Below are positions 1 to 5,177 of a stretch of DNA of 5,177 nt, piece after piece (the stretch's first letter is position 1; each line of letters starts with the position of its first letter). Source of the stretch: Flavobacterium sp. (GTDB lineage Bacteria > Bacteroidota > Bacteroidia > Flavobacteriales > Flavobacteriaceae); the NCBI GenBank assembly GCA_027483785.1, contig JAIXTU010000391.1:1-5177 (forward strand), in the 5' to 3' direction. The notes below the pieces were generated by a model, which had not been told where the DNA came from, ran no database searches, and was given only the letters and a program-made list of their open reading frames with translations. The translations under genes and the position numbers were made by a program.

Positions 1-1
1 A

Positions 2-88
2 TACAGCGAAGTTTTTGAAGAGCGAGTTAAATTACTTGTAAACAAACTCTTTACAAATAACGCGCACTTTTCTTTACCGCATTTTTAA
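2..88 (+). CDS. Possible C-terminal tail of an upstream gene (partial, unrecognised)
   Basis: This frame is open from the left edge to a TAA at 86-88, giving 28 residues that begin YSEVFEERVKLLVNKLF and end in SLPHF. The first part reads as a charged amphipathic helix, as is common at the end of a globular protein. The other two forward frames stop at 16-18 and 39-41. A candidate terminator hairpin overlaps the stop and is followed by a T tract, which fits a gene end here. I do not recognise the family. So short an open stretch can arise by chance in AT-rich DNA, so this is a tentative call. Confidence 0.4.
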   Translation, partial: YSEVFEERVKLLVNKLFTNNAHFSLPHF

Positions 89-102
89 GTGTTGTTTTTT
101 TT
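59..102 (+). terminator. Candidate intrinsic terminator before gene 1
   Basis: Bases 64-69 (GCACTT) can pair with 87-92 (AAGTGT, one G-T wobble). The stem can extend outwards through 59-62 and 93-96 if C63 is bulged. A run of eight T (95-102) follows at once. The loop is large (about 17 nt), and the TAA of the upstream open frame (86-88) straddles its end. The T tract supports a terminator; the long loop and bulge weaken it. Confidence 0.35.
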
Positions 103-105
103 ACG

Positions 106-113
106 TTAGTTTG
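106..113 (+). promoter_or_regulatory. Weak candidate -7 element for gene 1
   Basis: TTAGTTTG differs from the Bacteroidota -7 consensus TAnnTTTG at one of the six fixed positions. It lies 39 nt before the ATG, similar to the 46 nt between the promoter candidate and start of gene 2. There is no good -33 TTG at 17-23 bp upstream, only a T-rich stretch (82-86), so the call is weak. Confidence 0.22.
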
Positions 114-152
114 CAAATATTAACTAAGCAAGAACACTTAAACCTAGCCGCC

Positions 153-212
153 ATGTTAAAAAAAGTTACCTTTTTTTTAGTTTATTTCCTTTGTGTTGGA
201 TTTCTGCAAGCA
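153..212 (+). other. Signal peptide of gene 1
   Basis: Residues 1-20 have a K-K n-region, a hydrophobic core (FFLVYFLCVGFL) and an L-Q-A end, with likely cleavage between A20 and Q21. The mature protein would begin QNSGDLD, the same as in gene 2. Cys14 sits within the core without a lipobox, so lipoprotein processing is unlikely. Confidence 0.85.
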
Positions 213-2912
213 CAAAATAGTGGAGATTTGGATATCAGTTTTGGACAAAATGGAAAAGTGCTGAAAGATTTTGGTCAAGCTGATTTCTCAGTTAGAAGTC
301 AAATAACTCAAACTGATGGCAAAATTGTAATTGCTGGTGTCGTATTAATGCATGATAACTCGTATGGATATTTGATGCGAATTAACGGAGATGGCAGTTT
401 AGACACGAGCTTCAACGGTACAGGGCTAGTTATAAATCGAGATGTAACAGATTTTTACAAAGTAGTTACACAGCCTGATGGTAAATTATTAATAGCTGCG
501 AGTGTAGGTGAATATGCAACTATCTTTAGAATACTTCGTTATTTACCAAATGGTACCTTAGATAATAGTTTTGGTCAAGGTGGAACAGTAGGTCCAATAC
601 TTGAGCAAGGAGCCGGACAGTACTATATAGACTTAGCTCTACAGTCTGATGGAAAAATTATACTACTGTCTCGCCTGGATAACATTTTTAATGGCGGTCC
701 TGAGAATTTTCCGATATTGACGCGCTACAAATCAGATGGAGAAGTAGACGACACTTTTGGAACAAACGGTGCTACAACATTAGCAATAGGAACCTATTGT
801 GATGCCCAGAATGTTCTAGTCTTAAACGATGATAAAATCGTTATTTCTGGCACTACCAATATTAACTCATTCCAAAGATATTTCATAGCAAAATTTACTG
901 CGTCGGGAATTTTTGATTTAACTTTTAATTCCACCGGGTGGCGCTCATATGTGTTAACAGGATATAACGGTATTAGCCTTATGAAATTATCAAATTTAGT
1001 CGTCCAATCCGATGGAAAGTTTCTTTTTGTAATTGAAACATTAGTAGATAACTGTCCTACGCTATTATTATATCGAGTCACTGCGCAAGGTAATCTAGAC
1101 ACCTCTTTTAGCGGGGACGGTGTTGCATCAGAAATTATACTCAATGCTGATTACGAAGGGAGAAGCATTTTAAGAATTCTACCGAACGGAACTTATCTTA
1201 TTGCGATGAGGATGTTTGTTAATTTCGGCACAGGCACCTACAGACAAGTATATCTGTATAATTTTCTCCCAAATGGCAGTACCAATATAGATTTCGGCAG
1301 CCAATATAACGGAAATACACATTGCTACACAGGCGATTTACACGCCAGATTAGGAGGTTTGTCGATGAATAATGATGGCACAATAGCAATAACAGGAAAT
1401 ACTGACATTTCACAAGATAAAGAAAGCATTTTCTTAATTAAAGTTGAAACGAACGGATGGCAAACTTTTGTTAACTCAGAGGAGGAAGTTTTGGAATATT
1501 TACATCCCTTCCCTGCATACAACCAGATTGTTGCGAGTAAACTACAACCTGATGGCAAAATTGTAGTTGGTGGAAATGCTTTTTCGAATAATCAACTACG
1601 TCCAATTGTAGCCCGATTTAATAGTGACGGATCCTTAGATTCTTCTTTTGGAGTTGGAGGTTTTCGAATACTTAGAAGTTATGGCTCCTTTTGCTATCTT
1701 AAAGACATAGAAATAACCCCTTCTGGAAAAATACTAGTTGCTTCAGGAAACGAAGGTTCATTCGTGGCACAACTTAATGCCAATGGCTCTATTGATAACA
1801 GTTTCGGAAATGGCGGATATAAAACATTTGATGCTGATGATTTTAAAATCATGAAAATTGAATTGTTAAATGACGGTAAAATTCTTTTAGCTGGTAGCGG
1901 AATTTCAAACATTGGGGGAACTTTAAGTAGGAATTATAAGCTAATTAAATTGAATGCCAACGGAACATCTGACAGCACATTTGGTATTAATGGCAACTCC
2001 ACAGTAGGCTCAACCATAAACGACAATGAAGTGTTGCACGACGTTCAAGCACTTCCGTCAGGAAAAATAATCGCAGCTGGAACAATACAGAATCAAGAAA
2101 GGCAAAATGTAGCTTTATTTCACTACAATGCCGATGGTACCTTAGATACCGAGTCTTTTAATTCCGGAATAACTACTATACCATTTGACGGAACCCAAAT
2201 TCCACATAGGTTGATTATTAGTGGAACAAATAAAATAATTTTATCTTACACTACTTTGACTATTCAAACCGACTCTTGGAGCTACTCACCTGTTATAGCT
2301 CGCTTTTTTGCTAATGGAGAACTAGATACAAGTTTTGGCGGAGACGGCATTGTTGAATTTTCAGAACAAACAATATCAAGACCTAAAGATCTTTATGAAG
2401 ATAATAATGGTAAATTGTTAATTGCTGGAACAACATTTTTTCCTGTAGAATATAGTACTAATAATTTTACAGTAATTCGCGTGAATACTGATGGTTCGTT
2501 GGATGACTCTTTCGCAGACAACGGAAAATTGATATTAGATTTCAACAATAAGGCTGACGTCATAAATAGTTTAATTGTATCAGGAAATACTGCAATTGCA
2601 TGCGGTTCAAGTGTTTTTACCGAGAATTCAAACGACTTTTCCATGGCTAAATTCTATTTAAATAGTCCTTTAAGCACCGCAGAATTCGATAAAGCTAAAA
2701 AATCGTTCTATCCAAATCCAGCTTCTCAATTCATTACACTCGACGATACGGTTTTAGGTGCAGAGATTTTTACCATCGACGGCAAACATATTCCAACAAA
2801 GTATCATGGTAATCGATTGGATACGAACTCACTACCCAATGGAATTTACCTGTTGCACTTAAAATTTGAAGGTAATCACAAAGAAGTTGAAAAGCTGGTT
2901 GTGAAGCACTAA
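153..2912 (+). CDS. Secreted delta-60 repeat (DUF5122 beta-propeller) protein with T9SS type A sorting domain
   Basis: A predicted surface or secreted protein of 919 aa whose ligand is unknown. Residues 1-20 form a Sec signal peptide (MLKK, hydrophobic core, LQA|QN). Residues 24 to about 837 hold some fourteen delta-60 repeats. Each has a DGKI-type strand (D or equivalent at 55, 109, 166, 226, 287, 345, 408, 467, 524, 574, 636, 692, 752, 811; mean spacing 58), then a NGSLDTSFG-type motif. Residues 849-919 match a T9SS sorting domain: YPNP at 853-856, IFTIDGK at 872-878, LPNGIY at 894-899, final KLVVKH. I chose ATG 153 because it starts the signal peptide directly and matches gene 2 from residue 1. 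A TTG at 111 would add 14 polar residues in front. No Shine-Dalgarno is visible. Odd points: the motifs of repeats 7 and 8 are decayed, and five cysteines (216, 301, 391, 514, 817) remain after signal removal. Family assignment is firm; function is not. Confidence 0.95.
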   Translation: MLKKVTFFLVYFLCVGFLQAQNSGDLDISFGQNGKVLKDFGQADFSVRSQITQTDGKIVIAGVVLMHDNSYGYLMRINGDGSLDTSFNGTGLVINRDVTDFYKVVTQPDGKLLIAASVGEYATIFRILRYLPNGTLDNSFGQGGTVGPILEQGAGQYYIDLALQSDGKIILLSRLDNIFNGGPENFPILTRYKSDGEVDDTFGTNGATTLAIGTYCDAQNVLVLNDDKIVISGTTNINSFQRYFIAKFTASGIFDLTFNSTGWRSYVLTGYNGISLMKLSNLVVQSDGKFLFVIETLVDNCPTLLLYRVTAQGNLDTSFSGDGVASEIILNADYEGRSILRILPNGTYLIAMRMFVNFGTGTYRQVYLYNFLPNGSTNIDFGSQYNGNTHCYTGDLHARLGGLSMNNDGTIAITGNTDISQDKESIFLIKVETNGWQTFVNSEEEVLEYLHPFPAYNQIVASKLQPDGKIVVGGNAFSNNQLRPIVARFNSDGSLDSSFGVGGFRILRSYGSFCYLKDIEITPSGKILVASGNEGSFVAQLNANGSIDNSFGNGGYKTFDADDFKIMKIELLNDGKILLAGSGISNIGGTLSRNYKLIKLNANGTSDSTFGINGNSTVGSTINDNEVLHDVQALPSGKIIAAGTIQNQERQNVALFHYNADGTLDTESFNSGITTIPFDGTQIPHRLIISGTNKIILSYTTLTIQTDSWSYSPVIARFFANGELDTSFGGDGIVEFSEQTISRPKDLYEDNNGKLLIAGTTFFPVEYSTNNFTVIRVNTDGSLDDSFADNGKLILDFNNKADVINSLIVSGNTAIACGSSVFTENSNDFSMAKFYLNSPLSTAEFDKAKKSFYPNPASQFITLDDTVLGAEIFTIDGKHIPTKYHGNRLDTNSLPNGIYLLHLKFEGNHKEVEKLVVKH
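222..2663 (+). repeat. Array of about 14 delta-60 repeats in gene 1
   Basis: The protein-level repeat has a period of 50-63 residues (mean 58). Each unit carries DGKI(V/L)(I/V)AG, a variable loop, a strand such as RLN or RYL, then the (D/N)G(S/T)LDxSFGxxG turn. The best copies of the turn are in repeats 2, 3, 9, 10, 13 and 14. Those at residues 373-382 (PNGSTNIDFG) and 433 onward (TNGWQTF) have lost the LDTSFG pattern. The last DGK-type strand (residues 811-819) is followed by AKFYLN (832-837) with no turn motif. The first turn motif (24-35) has no DGK strand before it, so one repeat is split between the two ends. Confidence 0.85.
2697..2909 (+). other. T9SS type A C-terminal sorting domain
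   Basis: Residues 849-919 follow the usual pattern: a YPNPAS start, a short strand, IFTIDGK, LDTNSLPNGIYLLHL, then a basic end KLVVKH. In known type A cargo, this domain directs passage through the outer-membrane T9SS pore and is normally removed when the protein is anchored or released. It is the strongest clue that the source is a Bacteroidota cell with a working T9SS. Confidence 0.93.
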
Positions 2913-3013
2913 ATCATTTGGTAGATTATTTTGACGGCAGCGAGGAGATAAAATCGTACCATAATATGTGATAACTAGCCAATCTACGATACGCTTCAAG
3001 AAATAGTAGAAAG

Positions 3014-3031
3014 CCGATTTTAAATCTGCGG
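3014..3031. promoter_or_regulatory. Imperfect palindrome overlapping the gene 2 promoter
   Basis: GATTT-T-AAATC (3016-3026) is a perfect 5-bp inverted repeat about a single T at 3021, flanked by CC on the left and, after TG, by CGG on the right. It covers the proposed -33 box. The one-base centre suits a protein-binding site better than an RNA hairpin. No regulator gene is present, and a short AT-rich palindrome can occur by chance. Confidence 0.2.
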
Positions 3032-3056
3032 TATTAACGCAAAAAAACTACTTTTG
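3025..3056 (+). promoter_or_regulatory. Candidate Bacteroidota-type promoter for gene 2
   Basis: TACTTTTG at 3049-3056 is an exact match to the -7 consensus TAnnTTTG. A TCTG at 3025-3028 lies 20 bp upstream, within the 17-23 bp spacing known for Flavobacterium promoters, and differs from TTTG at one base. Transcription would begin near 3060-3064, leaving a leader of about 40 nt before the ATG at 3103. This suggests gene 2 can be transcribed separately from gene 1. Confidence 0.5.
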
Positions 3057-3089
3057 AAAACTTTTTGCTAAAACCTAACTATTGCCGCT

Positions 3090-3110
3090 ATGGCACATTT
3101 CTATGAATAA
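3090..3110 (+). other. Six-codon mini-ORF overlapping the gene 2 start
   Basis: ATG at 3090 opens the peptide MAHFYE and stops at TAA 3108-3110. The gene 2 ATG (3103-3105) lies inside its last codons in another frame. The start occupies the same place, after GCCGC(C/T), as the real start of gene 1. It may be a non-functional relic or a short upstream ORF that affects initiation at 3103; the sequence alone cannot tell. Confidence 0.3.
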
Positions 3111-3162
3111 AAAAATTACTTTTTTACTGAGTTTCCTTTTCTCAGTCGGAATATCGTCTGCC
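3103..3162 (+). other. Signal peptide of gene 2
   Basis: Residues 1-20 have a K-K n-region, a hydrophobic core (ITFLLSFLFSVGI) and an S-S-A end, with likely cleavage before Q21. The cleavage region and the mature start QNSGDLD match gene 1 exactly in position. Confidence 0.87.
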
Positions 3163-5177
3163 CAAAACAGTGGCGATCTGGATGTAACTTTCGGAAATAA
3201 CGGAAAAATACTTACAGATATCGGGCAAGCCGATTTTAACGTAAATGCACAAGCAACACAAGCCGACGGAAAAATTGTCTTAGCAGGTCAGTTTAACAAC
3301 TTCAATAATACTTACGGCTTTCTGATACGCATAAATGCCGACGGAACGCTAGACACCAGTTTCAACGGTACGGGAAGAATTATCAATGAGAATGTAAGCA
3401 ACTTCGAAAAGCTGATCATTCAATCGGATGGTAAAATACTTGTTGGTGGCGGCGAAATTTCGGAGGTAACTCTTGTGCGATACTTGCCAAATGGTACTCT
3501 AGATACAACATTTAGTGATGAAGGAACACTTATAACAGATAACAATGATCAATTTAATATGATCTATTTTGTCGATTTTGCCCTTCAATCCGATGGCAAA
3601 ATAATTGTACTTTCTTACTACAATGTCACCCAGCAAGATTACCGATTAACACGTTTCAACACCGACGGAACTTTAGACACTACTTTCGGAACAAACGGAA
3701 GCACAATCACGAATATTGGCGGAAGTGAACTTGCAAATTCAGTTGCGGTTTTAAACAATAACCGTATCGTTGTTGGCGGACTTTCCATTGGAACTTCATC
3801 ACAGTTTTTTATAGCTAAATACACAGCATCAGGCAATTTAGATACTACATTCAACACTACGGGAACTCGAATTTTTACATTTACAGGAGGTGTTGGTTTA
3901 AACCCATCGAATGTTATTGCTCAAACCGATGGAAAATTAGTCTTTGCATTCGAAACGTTCGTTAACAGTGCCCCAAGAGTGTATATTGCCAGATTAAACA
4001 CCAACGGCAGTTACGATACTACTTTTGATAGCGATGGACTCGCCTTCAGTAATGCACCCGATAATTTTGTTTCTGACAATGGAATCCTTAAACTTTTAGC
4101 ATCAGGTAAGTACATGTATTTTACCAACACCGAAGTTACCTTAAATACTATAAACTACCGAAAAGCTACAGCCTTCCGATTCAACTCTAACGGCAGTGCT
4201 GATACAACTTTCGACAACGACGGACAAACAGTTTACACAATTGCCAGTTTAGATGATGATCTAGCAGACTTTTCCGTGGCCAATGATGGTAATATCGTAT
4301 TTTCAGGTAATGCAAATATTTCTTTATTTGAAGACCGAATTTACCTATGTAAAATCAACACAAATGGTTCATTAAATACGGCATTCAATAACGGAGGTAT
4401 TGTCCAGCTTTTCTTCCCTTTCTCTGCTTACGATGAAATCAACACAGCAAAATTACAACCCGATGGAAAAATTGTCGCTGGGGGAGTAGCTTTTTACAAC
4501 GACGAACTCCGAACTGTAGTGGTCCGATACAATGCTAACGGAACCTTAGACACGACTTTCGCAGATAATGGAATCCTAAGATTTTTAAATCAAGCGCCCT
4601 ACTACAACATTAATGATATCGAAATCACTGCAAACGGAAAAATTCTTATCGCAGCTGGTGAGATTTACTCATACATTGTGCAAATAAACACAAATGGAAC
4701 TGTAGATACTTCCTTCGGAGATAACGGATTTGTACTGTTTTCATCAAACTTTACGACAGTAACTGACCTAGAAATTCTAAGTAACAGTAAAATACTCGTA
4801 GCCGGTGATGAAGCCTATACCATTGGTACAAGCTTCTCTTCAAACTTCATGTTATCACGTTTAAATGCTAACGGTACAATTGACACAACTTTTGGAACAG
4901 GAGGAACTTCAAATGCAGCTTCAACTGTTGCAGATCAAGAAGGCTTATTTTACGTAAAAGCCCTCCCTTCTGGAAAAATTGTAGCAACGGGAACTATTAA
5001 TAATGGTAACGATATAGATGTTGTTGTTTTTAGATACAATTCCAACGGATCGCTCGACACTACTTTCAACGGAAACGGATACGCAACACTTGGAGGGGCC
5101 GAATACGATTTTCCAACCAGCTTAATCGCTAAAACCGACGGAAAAATAATCGTTAGCTCTGCACTTTCTTCAAGTGA
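3103..5177 (+). CDS. Secreted delta-60 repeat protein, tandem paralogue of gene 1 (3' end outside window)
   Basis: The frame is open for 691 codons to the right edge with no internal stop. Residues 1-20 are a signal peptide (MNKK, hydrophobic core, SSA|QN). The following 670 residues hold twelve DGK-type strands with D or equivalent at 55, 109, 164, 219, 276, 334, 395, 454, 511, 561, 623 and 679. These match repeats 1-12 of gene 1 in order. Over the first 62 residues, ungapped, I count 39 identities with gene 1. By this alignment roughly 215 more residues are expected, including two more repeats and probably a T9SS sorting domain; neither is visible. ATG 3103 was chosen because it starts the signal peptide and aligns with gene 1 from residue 1. 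Unlike gene 1, the turn motifs of repeats 7 and 8 are well kept (SNGSADTTF, TNGSLNTAF), and only one cysteine is visible (416). Likely exported like gene 1; ligand unknown. Confidence 0.94.
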   Translation, partial: MNKKITFLLSFLFSVGISSAQNSGDLDVTFGNNGKILTDIGQADFNVNAQATQADGKIVLAGQFNNFNNTYGFLIRINADGTLDTSFNGTGRIINENVSNFEKLIIQSDGKILVGGGEISEVTLVRYLPNGTLDTTFSDEGTLITDNNDQFNMIYFVDFALQSDGKIIVLSYYNVTQQDYRLTRFNTDGTLDTTFGTNGSTITNIGGSELANSVAVLNNNRIVVGGLSIGTSSQFFIAKYTASGNLDTTFNTTGTRIFTFTGGVGLNPSNVIAQTDGKLVFAFETFVNSAPRVYIARLNTNGSYDTTFDSDGLAFSNAPDNFVSDNGILKLLASGKYMYFTNTEVTLNTINYRKATAFRFNSNGSADTTFDNDGQTVYTIASLDDDLADFSVANDGNIVFSGNANISLFEDRIYLCKINTNGSLNTAFNNGGIVQLFFPFSAYDEINTAKLQPDGKIVAGGVAFYNDELRTVVVRYNANGTLDTTFADNGILRFLNQAPYYNINDIEITANGKILIAAGEIYSYIVQINTNGTVDTSFGDNGFVLFSSNFTTVTDLEILSNSKILVAGDEAYTIGTSFSSNFMLSRLNANGTIDTTFGTGGTSNAASTVADQEGLFYVKALPSGKIVATGTINNGNDIDVVVFRYNSNGSLDTTFNGNGYATLGGAEYDFPTSLIAKTDGKIIVSSALSSS
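3172..5177 (+). repeat. Delta-60 repeat array of gene 2 (cut by window edge)
   Basis: Twelve DGK-type strands and their turn motifs are visible with a mean period of about 57 residues. The turns are closer to consensus than in gene 1, most reading NG(T/S)LDTTF. As in gene 1, the array begins with an orphan turn motif (GDLDVTFGNNG, residues 24-34) directly after the signal peptide. Confidence 0.85.

Larger units (their letters stand above)
2913..3102. other. Intergenic region between the two paralogues
   Basis: This 190-bp stretch has no gene of any length beyond a six-codon mini-ORF at its right end. No hairpin with a T tract follows the stop of gene 1, so no ordinary terminator is visible. 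It contains two overlapping weak inverted repeats (2921-2990), an imperfect palindrome around 3021, a promoter candidate (3025-3056) and a leader that resembles that of gene 1 (3071-3092). Confidence 0.7.

Noticed and set aside
111..152. TTG start at 111, which would extend gene 1 by 14 residues (MQILTKQEHLNLAA).
   Set aside because: It puts a polar stretch in front of a normal signal peptide, overlaps the possible promoter element, and is not matched in gene 2, which aligns with gene 1 from the ATG at 153.
147..155. GCCGCCATG before gene 1 resembles a eukaryotic Kozak sequence.
   Set aside because: The T9SS domain and gene layout are bacterial; the match is a coincidence of the leader.
192..197. 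Cys14 of gene 1 as a lipoprotein cysteine.
   Set aside because: The preceding residues are Y-F-L, not a lipobox with G, A or S at -1. A better cleavage site follows at A20, shared with gene 2.
794..1144. Minus-strand open frame of 116 aa inside gene 1.
   Set aside because: It lies wholly within the strong gene 1 reading frame, shows no recognisable domain, and fits a shadow of the repetitive coding strand. The other minus-strand frames inside the two genes are rejected for the same reason.
2700..3102. A frameshift or fission that split one long protein into genes 1 and 2.
   Set aside because: Gene 1 has a complete sorting domain and stop, and gene 2 has its own signal peptide and promoter candidate, so these are two whole genes.
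222..5177. Regular repeats at the DNA level that might suggest a CRISPR or satellite array.
   Set aside because: The period is about 175 bp, the copies differ widely in DNA sequence, and the repetition follows the protein motif.

Overview
The window looks like a piece of a Bacteroidota chromosome, most likely Flavobacteriia. It is AT-rich. The complete gene ends in a type IX secretion system (T9SS) type A sorting domain. The starts lack Shine-Dalgarno sequences, and one gene is preceded by a good match to the Bacteroidota promoter element TAnnTTTG. The genus cannot be fixed from the sequence.

Layout: positions 2-88 are an open frame that may be the last 28 codons of an upstream gene on the same strand. 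A possible hairpin with an eight-T tract follows (59-102). Gene 1 (153-2912, 919 aa, complete) encodes a signal peptide, about fourteen delta-60 repeats (DUF5122 beta-propeller family) and a C-terminal T9SS sorting domain. A 190-bp gap (2913-3102) has no clear terminator but holds a good promoter candidate, a near-palindrome and a six-codon mini-ORF overlapping the next start. Gene 2 (3103 to the right edge, 691 codons visible, no stop reached) is a collinear paralogue of gene 1. Its twelve visible repeats fall one-for-one against repeats 1-12 of gene 1. The last repeats and the presumed sorting domain lie beyond the window. No convincing gene was found on the minus strand, and I saw no RNA gene, mobile element or CRISPR array.

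Both products are expected to cross the inner membrane by Sec. Gene 1's product should then cross the outer membrane by T9SS and end up on the cell surface or in the medium; gene 2 is inferred to do the same. Their ligand or function is unknown. The pair is best read as a tandem duplication of a surface repeat protein, with separate promoters likely. I see no evidence of a new multi-gene system. The points worth a second look are the split repeat at the two protein ends, the decayed middle repeats and extra cysteines of gene 1, and the duplicated 5' leader whose original start position now opens an out-of-frame mini-ORF in front of gene 2.
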